64,000 nt of DNA from Cryptomeria japonica (Eukaryota; Streptophyta; Pinopsida; Cupressales; Cupressaceae), in the NCBI RefSeq assembly GCF_030272615.1, contig NC_081408.1:621916476-621980475 (forward strand), read 5' to 3'. Made by a program: the position numbers and the translations under genes. The notes beneath the pieces were generated by a model, which saw only the letters and a program-made list of their open reading frames with translations, ran no database searches and was not told the DNA's origin. Below, in pieces: positions 1-11,713 of this stretch (the stretch's first letter is position 1; the number at the start of each line of letters is the position of its first letter).

Positions 1-1453
1 CCGTTTCCATGAATTTTGATTATAAAGTCGACTATATTTGGCGAGAAATTTTTTTTTGCCTATTTTGGCTATTGTCATACAGATTTCAAAATTAAAAAAA
101 AAAAAAAATTTCTGAAAAAAATATTTGAAAAAAAAGCGATAGTAAAAAAAAAAAAAATTGAAAAAAAAATATTTTGGGGGATCCGCAGACCTCCCGTGAT
201 CTTCGTACCACATGATTTTCTGCTGCTTTGGGCTCTCGCCATCCGTGCTGCCACTGCCATTGTCGTCTGTGTTGCCGTTGTCACTATTCCGGTCTGCACG
301 TTGTACCTCCTGTTTCGGGCATTGTACTGCGTGTTCTTTCCGGCAAATCCTCGGGCATCTCTATCGACGCCCGTACTCCTTCCAGTCAGCCCTCGCGGAT
401 CCTCCCGCTCCTGGCACCGACACCGCAGTCTCTGTCGGCACCCCCGACCGCCATCCGTAACTGACGACTCCCGTCGACCATCTGCTCCGTGTGGTCCCCG
501 CCTCCCCGTTGACAACCTTTCCACCGCTGGACTCCCGGCCCCCCGGCAGCTGTTGTCGCAGACCTTGCCGTCGACCGGTATCCAAGAACTGCCAACCCTC
601 TAGCCACGTGGCAATCCACGCGGACTTTGCCTAGTCTGCAGCCTTCGCCACGTCATCAGACACCTCTACCTACCGTACCGCCACATCCCCTGCTCAATCA
701 ACACTGCCACGTCAGCAGATGACATCATCATCCGTACAACAGGCAGGGGGAACGACAGTCTGGTGATGGCCAAACAGGCATCAATTTTAGGTTCGTCATT
801 TGATGATGTCAGTAGTATTTTGAAATTTTTTTAACCCCCTCATTGAGTTGTTCAGTTTTGCAGTTCAACTTTGGAATGCCATAGCTTGCTCATTTTTGCT
901 CCTTTTTTTGTGTTATTTTTTTTGAAATGAGCTAGAATTCCATGCTCTTCGTAGTGGTGGAAGAATTTTTTGATTTTGATCGACAAGTTTTTTAGAAATT
1001 GCAGATCTTCATGACCGTACCTGTCTAATCCCCGATTTTGCAACTTCATAGGCTTCGTTTGGGGTCTACGACCTCCTTTTCAGGTGTCGTTTTTTTTGAA
1101 AGTGCATAATTTTTTGTCTACTTTCATAATCTGCCATTTGTTTGCAGTGATTTTGAGTAGAAATTGTACTTTCAGTATTTGGTCATTTTTGATCTATTTG
1201 GTACTTGCATTTTGCTTGGATCTCAGTTTAGATCACTAGCAGTATTTGTTGAAGTCTCTTATATATCATTTTGAGAAGTTGTAAATTGAAATCAGAAGTC
1301 CACTTTGCCTTGTTTTGCAAGTGGCCCATTGTATACGCACTAAGTATAAAGTGCCAAATCACTATTTGGGGGGGGGAGCGGGGGGTTTCTTGATTGAGTA
1401 TTTTGGGGGGGTGTCTTATGTGATTGTGCCTCTCTCTATCTTGTGTACTTTCA
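1..1453 (+). other. Upstream flank and probable 5' LTR/leader of a Copia element
   Basis: No gene is supported here. Positions 85-175 are A-rich homopolymers, 181-780 is GC-rich without convincing coding signal, and 780-1453 is T-rich. A CA dinucleotide ends at 1453, immediately before a damaged primer-binding site, so the end of this stretch is probably the 3' end of a 5' LTR. I cannot place the LTR start because no second LTR copy is visible. Confidence 0.4.
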
Positions 1454-1456
1454 TTT

Positions 1457-1462
1457 TGGTGC
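1457..1462 (+). other. Truncated tRNA-iMet primer-binding site
   Basis: TGGTGC sits just 5' of the gag ATG at 1464. The usual Copia primer-binding site reads TGGTATCAGAGC. Here the central ATCAGA is absent while TGGT and GC remain, which would leave the site unable to prime reverse transcription. It could also be a different primer site, but the position and flanking bases fit a deletion. Confidence 0.45.
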
Positions 1463-1463
1463 T

Positions 1464-2480
1464 ATGGGTTCTCTTAAATTTCCACTTTTAACTCCTCATA
1501 ATTATGCATCATGGAAGATTAAGGCATGGAGTAAACTAATGGAAAAATGACTCATTTATTATGTAAATGAAACTATTACACCATCACTTGATCCTAAGGC
1601 TGATCCTAATGCTCAAATTGAATGACTTACTAAGAATGCTATGACACTTGGAACTCTTAGAAAGTATGTATCAGATGACCTTATTTTTCACATTGATAAG
1701 TGTATTACAATTAAAGAGACTTGGGATATTTTTCATAAATTGTATAGTCAAGCTGATGAGATTAAGGGCTACAAGCTTGATAGTGAACTCACAACTTTGG
1801 ATCCCAAGGATTTTGATACAATCCAAGATTATGTCACAAAAGCAAATGAGCTAAGAGCAAAGCTAAAGGATTGTGGAATTGACAAAAAGGATGCTCAATT
1901 GGTTTACAACTTGTTGGACAAGCTTCCATCAGAGTATGTAGCCTTTGTATCTAGCTTTCACACCCATAGGTTAGCTCAAGGTTCCTCATACACTTCTCCC
2001 TCATTTGATTCATTCACGGAGATGTTGATACTTGAGCAATCTAAGTTGACCACGATGGGGATTCTCAAATCTTCATAGTCACAAGCTTTGGTGGCTAATA
2101 AAGGGAATCAAAGCAATCAAGGAAAAGGCAAAAATCAAAAGCAATCTAAGTCAAAACCACAACAAGATGGAGCACAATCTTCCTCTCCACAACAAGGTGA
2201 TTCACCATTCTCACCTAAGAGGAAATCATATAAGGACGATCTTTTTTTTGGATATTGTAAGAAGTAAGGACATGATGAACATCATTGTTATAAGAAGGGT
2301 ATTGATGAGTTGAAGAATCTTCTTGAGAAGAACAAAATCAACCTACCTTCTAGAATGCTTACATTGAATTCTTCCAAGGATAAAGATAAAGGAAAGGATC
2401 AATCTTTTGGGATAGATAAAGGAAAGGGACAAACTCTTTGTGCTACTACAAGTGACGATTCAGGGAGATGGCTTCTAGAT
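1464..2480 (+). pseudogene. gag: Ty1/Copia gag, truncated at the start of protease
   Basis: One reading frame starts at the ATG at 1464 and carries a Copia gag: LDPKDFDTIQDYV and LLDKLPSEYVAFVSSF mark the UBN2-type capsid region. A zinc knuckle follows near 2250-2290, but its first Cys is Phe and a TAA interrupts it. The frame reaches RWLLDS, the start of the protease active-site segment, and then sequence identity is lost at about 2480. In-frame TGA stops near 1548 and 1622 replace likely Trp codons, and a TAG lies near 2076. Gag normally packages element RNA in cytoplasmic particles; this copy is dead. The adjoining sequence belongs to a different Copia copy on the other strand. Confidence 0.85.
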
Positions 2481-3926
2481 TCAAGTGAAGGATATTACCT
2501 TTAGTCTGATTATCGGTTGCAATCTCCAGACCAATTTTGTTTATGATTTTGCATTTACCATTCTTGAACTGTAACTGAAATCCTTTCTCAACTAGCTGAC
2601 CAATGCCCAAAATATTATTCTTTAAACCTTCTACATAATAAACATTGTCAGTATTGTGCTTACCATCCAAAGATATATTGCCTTTTCCTTTGATTAAACA
2701 AGCTTTATTATCGCCAAACCTTACTAGACCTCCATGAATTTCTTGAAATGATAAGAATTTGCTTTTATCACCAGTCATATGATGTGAGCATCCAAAATCT
2801 ATAATCCATTCATCATTTTCTTCAATTTTTGCTACCAGAGCCTGCTTTACCGGTTTGACAATAGGTGTTGATTGATTGATCTTCCTTTATTGCAACAAAA
2901 GCCTATCCACTATCTGTTGGATCTTCATCTGAATCATCTGTAACACCTTCATTTGCATAGTGACAACACTTATTTTTGTTTTTCTTGAATCTATATCTCT
3001 AATATTCAGGGTTAGGCTTATATGATCTTTTTGCTTCCTCCCTTAGTTTTGCATGTCTATCAGGACATCTAGATGCTAAATGACCAACTTTATTGCAGTT
3101 AAAACATTTGAAAGATGCTTTACCTTCATACTTACTCCCTGTTGGACCTTTAGGCATCTTCCTTGCAAATAGTGCTTCAAGTTCTTCAATTTCTTCATTT
3201 TCTCTCCTCATATCTTCAAGTTATTTTGCATAAAGTGCTTTCCAATTAGTTTTTTTAGATGATGGTGATGATGATGATGCTTTGAAAGCTAAATCAGTCT
3301 TCACAGTAGCAACATGACCAAACTCTTCAAGCTCAAATGCAAAAAGTTTTCCAACCAAAGTATCTCTAGAAACTGAAGTATTAGGCATTGTTCTCATTTC
3401 ATTAAATGTAGTTACTTTCATTTTGTAAGCCGGTGGCAAAGCTCTTAAAAATTTAGACACAATTTGATCTTCACTTAAGGATCCTCCACAACATTGTATT
3501 CCTAAAACAATTTCATTAACTCTTTCCATAAATGCAGAAATTCTTTCATCTTCTTCCATTTTTTAAGTTTTCATACCTACCCCGGTAACATTCCAGTTTT
3601 GCAATTTTGACAGTGGTATCTCCATCATTCAATGTCTCTAGTTTATCCCAAATAGTTTTAGCCTTAGATCGGTCTGATAATCCCGTGATTTGCTGATCTG
3701 ATAATGCATTCAAAAGTGCTTCTCTTGCTTTGCAATCATTGTCCACGTCCTTAGCCAATGTTGGTAAATGAGGTTGATTCGGAATAGGAGAAACATAGCC
3801 ATTCTTTGTAACATCCCATATATCTCTTCCAATGCAATTCAGATGTGTTTCCATTTTGATTTTCCATATGGCATAGTTAGTTCCATCAAGCTTCAGACTG
3901 TGCTTCCTGAAAATATTTGTTGCCAT
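2481..3926 (-). pseudogene. gag: Ty1/Copia gag and protease fragment, opposite strand
   Basis: Read from 3926 downward: gag begins MATNIFRKHSLKLDGTNYAI, typical of Copia. It continues through a capsid region with a frameshift near 3550. A CCHC knuckle CFNCNKVGHLASRC lies at about 3110-3065. The protease segment near 2805 reads WIIDFGCSHHMTG, where Phe replaces the Ser/Thr of the D-S/T-G active site. The GAG-pre-integrase segment (NVYYVEGLKNNILGIGQLV) then runs to the breakpoint at about 2480. RT, integrase and the 3' LTR are missing. The primer site and 5' LTR follow on the high-coordinate side, which confirms the minus orientation. The Phe and the frameshifts make it non-functional. Confidence 0.88.
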
Positions 3927-3969
3927 AGGATCTCCTCAAGCTGTTAGGCTTCTGCAAAAAGAGGACTTA

Positions 3970-3981
3970 GCTCTGATACCA
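3970..3981 (-). other. Copia primer-binding site (tRNA-iMet type)
   Basis: The minus strand reads TGGTATCAGAGC, the standard Copia initiator-Met tRNA site. Two bases separate it from the LTR end. It fixes orientation and the inner LTR boundary. Confidence 0.92.
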
Positions 3982-3983
3982 AT

Positions 3984-5068
3984 TGTTAGGTCCCGTGAAA
4001 GACAACTTAGAGGGGGGGGGGGGGGTGGATCAGTTGTGAACCATTTTTAAATAAATTGTAATCCAAATGCAAGCTATTCCAAATTAACCTTAATGTCGGT
4101 AAACCAAACTTAAGTGTCGGTAAAATAGATTAACAGATATAGTAGTACCGGTGTAACTTAATGCATGATACATAAACATTCACAACACATAACACAAAGA
4201 TTTTGACGTGGAAACCCAGTAAGGGAAAAACCACAGTGAGAAACCATACCCACAATTAGATGATACTACTGCAGATAGTATGTGTATACAAAATGGGGTC
4301 TGCACATGCAGAAAGGCCAACTACCTAGAGCTCACTGCTCAATCACAAATTAGGAGTCACACTGACTACACAATTGGATGGTTAAATCCAATGATAATGC
4401 ACTGCTCAAAATAACATCTTCAATGTTGGATTCAGTACTGGTTAAGCTCTGAACATGAGTGTCAAAATACCTTCATAACCTTCCCTCAACCTCCGAATAT
4501 AATGTCTTCGTGATTCGCACAAGGATCTGCTTATTTTCGCTCTTCAATATTCGAACACACTCATCATTATTATCTTCAATAAGATCTTAGAATCATTTAT
4601 ACAAAACCTATGACCAAATGAATAGGTCGGCTTACTAAAGATATTACAATTAAATCAATTACAAATAAGTCTTGATGTGATACAACATGTCGACTCAATA
4701 CATTTACCACAATAACCAATCAATAAAACAATCTCCATGACGTGTCGTGCTGATCTGGAGTACCGGTGCATAACCTAGACTTATTTGCTAGTAAAGGCAA
4801 ATCTGTCAACCCGATTAGACCAATAAGAAAAACACCAAAACCAAACTTCCAATCCATGTCTTCAACATAACCACATGATCTCCAGATGATTACAAGTCAT
4901 CATCGCTGTCAGTGAACAATATAACCTGCTAGTGAACACATACCGGTGATTGTGCATAAGTCACTAACCATATACCGGTGAACATAATGTAAACCTCCAT
5001 GAAAACAAGTGTTGACATCAATGACAAAACCAATGCAACACATGACAAAGTCATCCATAATACCAACA
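3984..5068 (-). repeat. 5' LTR of the minus-strand Copia element
   Basis: On the minus strand it starts TGTTGGTATTATGGATGAC and ends CCTAACA beside the primer site, 1,085 bp with TG..CA ends. A long C run (G on the plus strand, about 4011-4025) and a GACGTGGAAACCC-like segment near 4205 are shared in kind with the LTR at 18081-19243, so the two families are related. Only one LTR remains because the element is truncated at 2480. Confidence 0.85.
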
Positions 5069-5079
5069 AAAAACTCCCT

Positions 5080-6285
5080 TGTTCTTGTCTAGGATTGCCC
5101 TTAGACGAAATTTTGAGGACTACCAAAGTTTGGGACCCATTAGGGGAAAAGATGGACATGAAAATGGAATCCTAGAAGACCAAGTGGCTTTCTTAGGTAG
5201 GGAGGATCACCATGTTGAAGGTTGTTCTCTTAGCTCTTCCAATTTATTTGATGTCTTGTTTGTCTCTTTCAATAGGAGAAAATGCAAATATAGTGAAGAA
5301 GATGTGATCCTTTTACTTACAAGGAGAGGATGAAAAAAATAGTGTTAATGGCATAGGACAAGATTTGTAGACCAATAGAATTAGGAGTAGGTTTGAGAAA
5401 TCGGGTGTGGCATAAATTTTTGGGAGCCAAGATAGTTTGGAAATTCTATAACGATTCTCATTTAAAATGGACTAGATTCTTAAAGAGTAAATACTTAGAA
5501 TATATGAGTTTGAAAGTTTCTTCAGGATTCAAAACCCACCAAATGGATCAAGGATTCAAAACTTTATAAGAAAATGAAGATAACTGATCACATAATAGTT
5601 ATTTTGGGATGTGGTAGATGGAAGAAGGGCACTTTTCTAGTTAGACTCTTGGGGAGGATATGTAGCTATAGACAAAATTATGGAAGCCAATAACATTAGG
5701 GAAGTGTGTTAAAGAAATTGGGGAATTCATGTTAGAGATTACATTGGATTTCTTCATAGTGATCCCTCATTGGGATGGAGATGGAGGAAGCTTGAGAGTC
5801 TCCCTGTCAGGAGAGAAGATATTTTTTAACTTAAGGAGATTTTTAAAAATAGATCAATCTTAGTACGAAATGGATCAAATATTCTGATTTTCAAAAGACT
5901 AATATTTTGACTTAGTCGTGTTGGATAAAATGTGTTTGCCAAAGGCTGGTATCTTCACTGGGTTAACCCTTCAAGGAAGGGTTTTAACTGCAGATTGGTT
6001 TAGGAGGCTAGGATTTGTTGGACATTCTATTTGTTTCCTCTATAAGTAGGGTAGAGAGAATTGGCCATATCTTTCTTATATGTTCCTTTACTTTTAGAAG
6101 TTGGCAATTTTTATGTGTAAAATTGGGCTGGAATACTGCTCTTCCCAATGACATCATGAGCATGTTTCAAGGTTGACGTAAATTATTATAATCAAGTCTA
6201 TATGGAATAATGTGGATCACTTCTCCTTCAATAGTAATATGAGAATTGTTTAAGGAAAGAAACCGTAGGATTTTTTAAGATTAAA
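5080..6285 (+). pseudogene. Plant LINE reverse-transcriptase C-terminal/zf-RVT remnant
   Basis: Broken frames encode a typical plant L1-type LINE tail. LGLRNRVWHKFLGAKIVWKF near 5385-5450 is the segment after RT. Low-complexity Trp/Lys-rich zf-RVT sequence follows, and RNRRIF near 6258-6275 is the conserved end of that region. Frameshifts and stops are numerous. The matching RNase H domain of such ORF2 proteins reappears at about 7500-8110, so the copy seems split by the sequence at 6290-7490. Catalytic RT motifs upstream are absent, probably lost with the Copia insertion next door. Confidence 0.6.
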
Positions 6286-6287
6286 AA

Positions 6288-7290
6288 ATGTCTTGGGAGA
6301 CCCTATCCAACAATTGGGTAAGAAAAGAAAACATGAGAGTAGTAAGTTGTCCTCTTCGAAGAGCAAGAAAAAACGAGAAGAGAAGGTCTTCCAGATTCAC
6401 TCTTCCTCCTCCTTGGAGGTCTCTGAGGACTTTAAAAAGGATGACTCTCCATCCCCTCGGAAGAAGAAACCTAAATCTTCTTCTTAGAAAAGGAAAAAGC
6501 AGAAAAGGAAGGGCAATTCTGAGCTGGAGACGGAGGACAAAGAGAAGAGCAAGGATTCAAATGTGGATCAAAACGTTGAGGAGGAGATTACGGGGGATGG
6601 TTTCAACTAGAGTGTTGGTGGTGATGCCGAACAAAATACTGGTGGTGAAGACCCCAAAATTGATTGGCCAAGGTTGGTGAAAAAGCCCCCCGTTCTAACC
6701 CTTCTGTTGAGGGTTTGAAGGGGTTTGTGGACACCCTCGACTGGCTCATAAACAGTCACAAAAAAGCTGTGGAGGAAAACAAGAACCTGAGTCATAGGAT
6801 TCAAATTCTGGAGACTATTAGCATCGATAAAGGTAAATCCATGGCTGAGCATGTTGATGATTTAGGAAAGACTATTGCCAAAGCAGAAGAGATTAGGGAC
6901 GCCTTCAATCCAAGGTTTGAGCAAGTGGAAAAGGCCCTAGAGGAAATTAAAAAAAATGACACTGTTAGGGACCATAGAATGGTGGATGCTGAAAACAGAC
7001 TCAACAAAATCGATACCTGTCTCAGAAGCATTGCTGAACACAATTATAACATTTTGAAGGCCTCGGCTGACAACATCAAAATTCCGATTAGTAAGCTGGA
7101 GAATGAGAAGGGATCCCTGGAGCAGGAACCTGACATGGAGGGCGTGGAAGGTGTGCAAAGACCAAGCACGAGGACCAGAGGCAAGAAGAGGGAGAAAAAG
7201 CCAAACAAGGAAATCGAAGAGCTCAAAGTTGCTTTGGCGAATTATGACCTATTGGTCATCAACGCTGCTGAACCTCTTAAGTCTCTGTAG
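6288..7290 (+). pseudogene. Lysine-rich, coiled-coil protein fragment of unknown function
   Basis: From about 6293 one frame gives a Lys/Ser-rich stretch with nuclear-localisation-like clusters (KKRKHESSKLSSSKSKKKRE), a TAG near 6486 and a second stop near 6608. Another frame from 6664 runs 208 residues, ending at 7290. It is Glu/Lys-rich with heptad-like spacing (HRIQILETISIDKG, EQVEKALEEIKK) and ends in another basic patch (RGKKREKKPNK). I do not recognise the family. It lies between two parts of a LINE and is followed by a short tail, so an ORF1-type protein of an inserted LINE or a retroposed coding sequence are both possible. No TIR or LTR is seen. Confidence 0.35.
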
Positions 7291-7490
7291 GTGTTGCTAG
7301 CTGTCTAGGTCTTTCTTTCCAGTTTTTTCTGCTTTGTTGTTCCTAGTTTTTTGTTGTCTGTTCGGGTTGTTGGCTTTCTTGTCAATCTTTTGTATGTTGT
7401 CTTTATGCTGGTCTAGTTGATCTTTGATGATCTTTCTTTTGATCTTTATGTAAAAGGTTTCGGGTCCTTAAAACCTCTTTTTCTAATTAA
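7291..7490 (+). other. T-rich 3' tail after the coiled-coil ORF
   Basis: A T/G-rich stretch ends in GGGTCCTTAAAACC near 7461 and a short T run, like the 3' untranslated tail of plant LINEs. This is probably the 3' end of the inserted sequence at 6290-7490. I found no clear target duplication. Confidence 0.35.
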
Positions 7491-7499
7491 TTAGAACAA

Positions 7500-8147
7500 T
7501 ATGGAAGCAACCATAGTGGAAGTGGATAATAGTAGAATATGAACATATGTTCCAAAAGAGACTCACTTTTCTAGTTGGGATGACAAGATGAGGGGTAGAT
7601 GGTTTAGGTTGAAGATTCCACCCTATGTTGGTAAAGGGGGAGAGGCTTCTAAGAAAGATAGAAGTCAATGTGTATAGCCTATCCCTAAAGTAAGATGGTA
7701 TAAGATAAATTTTGATGGAGCCTCTAGAGGCAACCCAGGAGCTTCAAGAGTTGGTTGCGTAGTTCATTCATGGGAGGGAATTTTAGTTTCTAAGAAATCT
7801 AAAACTTTAGAAATGGATACAAACAATATAGCAGAAATCAAAGCAGTGATAAAAGACCTGTTAATTTGCAAATAACTAGGAATCAAGAAGGTGGAAATTG
7901 AAGGAGACTCAAAAATAATTATAAATGCTCTTAGAACTAAAACAACCCCAAATCGGAGGTTGAACTCATTCCTAGGCAAGGCTTTAGATCTTTCAAAATT
8001 CTTTTATATGACAAAAATCAATCACATTTATAGAGAAGCTAACAGTCTAGCGGATCAAATGGAAAACATGGGAGTTCATGGAATATACAACAAAAAAATT
8101 AGTAGGTCATTTAATAGTCATAGTCTAGATGGCTCAAGTTATTCTTA
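7500..8147 (+). pseudogene. LINE ORF2 RNase H (RVT_3) domain remnant
   Basis: The frame at about 7686-8146 encodes WYKINFDGASRGNPGASRVG, the first strand and catalytic-Asp loop of the RVT_3 RNase H family. It continues through NNIAEIKAV (with Glu), EGDSKIIINAL (with Asp) and ends REANSLADQMENMG. A TAA lies at about 7873-7875. Upstream, WFRLKIPPYVGKGG is the linker usual between zf-RVT and RNase H in plant LINEs. The domain cleaves RNA in RNA-DNA hybrids; this copy is disrupted and separated from its RT. Confidence 0.7.
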
Positions 8148-8149
8148 AA

Positions 8150-9174
8150 GTGTATTGTAGTTATTAGTAGATTTCAGGATATGGAATTCAAGTATCTTTT
8201 ATTAAATTATTCTGAATAAGAGGCAAGGGAAGCTTAATAAAGTTTGGAAGACAGTTTGAAATTATGGGTTGATTGACACTTGAAAGCGATGTCTAATTCA
8301 CCCCTATCAAATCCTTAACATTAATGGACGACTAGAGGGAGGTAGCCCTTGGAAAATGGTGGTGTAAAGGACATTCTTGGGGGCTTCCCAAATGGCAAGA
8401 TTTTTTGAATTTTTTCTACTTGAATCGTCTCAGGATAGAAAAGGCCAATAGGACTTGTCAGAAATTTTCTAAGGGCGGTCACTTCATATTTAAAATTGGA
8501 GCAGAGACGAGGTTAGCAAAAGTTGGCAGCAAAAGGTTGCTTGCAAAAAATGTTTTAATTAATATGGCTGGAAAAATAGGAGTCCCTAGGTGATTAGAAT
8601 ATCAATAATCATCAACCTTGGAGAACAATATCTCATTAGCAAATCTAAAGTTAGGTGGTGATGCGAGTAAATGAGCCGATCACATCATATTTCCTTCGGA
8701 AGACGCGCACAAGGTGATCTTGGTGGAGGTGACGGTTAGCATCTCATTTCTTAGCCAGGGAATTAACTCAAGTTAGCGGAGGCCAAAGATAGTAGCCTTT
8801 TCCCTTATCTATCAAATAGGTGGATTTTAGTCGAACCTCCTAGGCTACAAAGCTGGCATGAGTGATAAATACAGATGCAACTTGGAGTTACTTCATTTAT
8901 TATGGCTTCCCTTCCAAGATTGTAATTAAATTTGCTTAGATACCTAGAAACTTCAAAAGTATTCGGCTCGAGCTCAAGGAAGGAATTGTAGGCTTGTGGA
9001 AGAGTAAATAGAATTGAAGAGATAATGGTATCCCTAGTTCATTTGTTGGCTTCTAAAAGGCAAATGGCCTTCAATGGTGAGATTAAGGAGAAAAGAATGC
9101 TAGAAGTCTTGAACTGATCTCATTATTGGGTTATTTGGGCGGTTAAGAGGATCCTGGGGGGATAATTCATTTAT
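8150..9174 (+). other. Decayed coding-like sequence, unassigned
   Basis: Short plus-strand frames appear coding in character, for example 8405-8593 with FSKGGHFIFKIGAETRLAKV and 8660-8760 with DHIIFPSEDAHKVILVEVTV, but stops and shifts separate them. I cannot assign a family. It may belong to the same degraded element as 9175-9740. Confidence 0.3.
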
Positions 9175-9740
9175 ATGGATCACAAATATAGAGTAAACAC
9201 AAAAGTCCCAGTTGTGTTTTTAGCCACTCTTCTTCATGTTGGCATGGCAAAGAATAGAGCAGAAAAGCTCTGTAGAAAGGTCTTTAAGGATGGTTTGTTG
9301 GGTGACCTAGAAAGGGTTTTGAGAAACATAGATGCAGACCTATCTATCCCTCTCCTAAAGGATTACATGGTTAGTATTCAGAATGACAAACTTCCTCGTC
9401 GGTTTCCCATTTTGGCAATAGAATATATGAAGCCTTTCAAAGCAAGTAAGTTTGGCATAAGGCAAAATGTAGATTTTCTAATGAAATTATTTTGACTTAG
9501 GAAAAACAAAGGAGAGAATTGGACTAGAGAATACTTGGAAGCCGATGGTATAATTTCATTTGTAGCAGATGAGAGGGATGATAGGTGGGGAGTCGAGCTT
9601 CGGGAGATCATGGAAGATCAAGGACCATAACTGACTGATGTAGAGGAATGCATTTTTGACCAACCTCTTCTAACCTTCAGCCAGTTGAGGAGAGCACCCT
9701 CAGGTTGTCATGGGACTCTATCAAGCACAATCACATCTTC
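9175..9740 (+). pseudogene. Unknown protein fragment
   Basis: One frame runs from 9175 (106 codons) to a TGA at 9493. It continues coding-like in the same frame (RKNKGENWTREYLEADG) to a TAA near 9628, then about 35 more codons. It is mixed hydrophobic/basic with no motif I can name, no transmembrane segment and no zinc ligands. A decayed transposon-borne gene is likely from context. Confidence 0.3.
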
Positions 9741-9749
9741 TTCAGGGCT

Positions 9750-10825
9750 TAGGTTTGAGATTATACTGCTTACTCTTTTGTTTTTAGATAAAGTACTTAG
9801 TTTTTTAAAGTTATACTTTGTTCTCTTTTGGGAAAAGATCCTCCAATTTTGGTTTTTAGTTAATTTCCTGTAAAACTCTTGGCAAATTCCTAAGGATGGA
9901 ATTTGGGCAAATTTGTTTATGGATGAAACAAAATGGGACTCTAAGATTTTTTGAGTATATGTCATTAATGACAGAACTGGTTTCCTAATGTTAAGTTTAT
10001 TTTCAAAACTTATATCATATAATATAAAACATTCTTGGCTTCGTCCTTTTACCAATTAAAAAAAATATAATTATATTATTTTAAAAATATTTAAAATATA
10101 TTATAATATAATATATATAAAATACACTCATCATTAATTTAAAAGTGAATTTGCATTCTATAAAATACATGTGTAGAATATGTTTCCATGTTCGTATTTG
10201 GTTTTACTTTCTTTAATTGATCCAAATAAATGAAAGTTTTTATTAATATTTCTATGAACTCAAATAATATTTTATATAGATAAAGTCAATTTGGTAACCA
10301 TGTCCCAATAATTTGTTCGTTGTATTTTTCTAATTAAGTGACCGCTAAAAATCATCCAGTGGGTGAATAATCGCCTATTGGTAATACCCAAAAGATATAA
10401 AAAAAGTTAGTAAGTAGATTGATTGTGCAACTATATTGGTACTAATAGTATGCCGTTATTGGGGCATTTATGCATGTAGGGTCAATTGTGCAAATTTTGT
10501 GGTGGCTAAAGGAAATGGTTAATGAGTCAATAAAGAATATATATCAGAAGCCAAATAAAAATGACCACTTTTTGACTATAGCACACACAACAAATCTCAC
10601 CGCATTCATTGTAACACCCAAAAGCCAAAACATTAGGTATAAGAACTCGAGTTGCAAATGAAGATAATAACAAATCAACAAAATCAGATGTAGCATTCAA
10701 GAGATTAAGGTGCATGAAGCTAGCTATAATGGCTATTGGTATCCTTCCACTAACATAATTTATATTATTATTATCTTATATGTTGTATTATTATGTAAAT
10801 TATTTTTTTTTAATACTATAGTTGG
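9750..10825. other. AT-rich spacer
   Basis: Nothing recognisable. The stretch at 10055-10140 is almost pure A/T. No ORF, RNA gene or repeat boundary is convincing. Confidence 0.5.
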
Positions 10826-10860
10826 GTGAACTCACAATAATGGTTCCCACTTTTTTGTCA
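10822..10860 (+). repeat. Possible left terminus of a DNA transposon
   Basis: A segment ending AATGGTTCCCACTTT near 10855 resembles the segment at 54985-55020, with about three-quarters identity over ~36 bp in the same orientation. Both precede GTTCGAAC-rich hairpins, which suggests shared transposon termini. I did not find the inverted partner on the right side of the transposase gene. Confidence 0.4.
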
Positions 10861-11600
10861 CTTTTGACACTGAGATGAACATTTTTAAAATAATCTTCAA
10901 CTTCCGAGAACTATAACTTTTAAACTATTAAAAATTTGATGATGATGTAAATTAGTGATTTGTAGCATTTTGTCTGAAGATTCTATATATATTTTAAAAT
11001 TTTTTTTTTGAAGTTTTTAAATTTTTTTTTTCCATCTCCCTCGAAAAGTAGTTTTTTACAACAAACTACGTTTTTTAGGAGTGATGTGCCTCCCGAAATG
11101 CATAATTTTGTTTCTATAAATGATAAAAACTCAATTCTTTCAAATTTTAGTTTTTAAAATCAATATCTAGGGCTTGCAGTTGGTTTGATAGTGATATGTT
11201 GAATATTATTCATTTTATTAAGTTTTGAAGTCCGACTAGTCATAATTCAGACATAGGTTTAAGTTTGAACACATAACTTGTTCTATATATATCAAAATTC
11301 AATTTTATTTTTTGTTAGAAAGAAGACATCAATACCTCGGGAATAGATATTTTTTAGAATTTTTTTGAATTAGTTTCCTATTTTTTCCAATGCATTGAAC
11401 ATAAAAGTTCATGTTCGGTGAAAAACCAATATTCCATAAAATTAAAAAAACAAGAACATAATAAATTCACAATGTAATAAAATTATACTCGTTGGAAAGC
11501 TTGCTCCAAGTACTACCATATAATATTTTTGGGTTATCAAGATTATTTCATTTGTGCCTTGAACCAGAGGTCCGAAGTCAAAAATTCTTTAGAACTCTGA
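10861..11600. other. AT-rich transposon left-end spacer
   Basis: T/A-rich sequence without open frames, between the putative terminus and the subterminal hairpin region. Confidence 0.4.
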
Positions 11601-11643
11601 TTTTTTTTGGGAGAAACCTCTAACAAGAGGGTTCGAATGAACA

Positions 11644-11713
11644 TGGGTTCGTGCGAAGGGGGGTCCGCTTGAACCATAAGGGGTTCAAGCGGACCCCCCT
11701 TCGCTCGAACCCA
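11644..11713. repeat. Subterminal hairpin, 32-bp arms
   Basis: Arms 11644-11675 and 11682-11713 are reverse complements with one mismatch, separated by a 6-nt loop. They contain GTCCGCTTGAACC and GGTTCAAGCGGAC. More GTTCGAAC-like motifs lie on both sides (about 11630, 11750, 11790). Clustered subterminal motifs of this sort are often transposase-binding sites; that role here is inferred. Confidence 0.7.

Noticed and set aside
16-603. 195-codon Pro/Ser-rich open frame on the plus strand
   Set aside because: It crosses A homopolymers and a GC-rich stretch with open frames on both strands, and has no domain; composition explains it.
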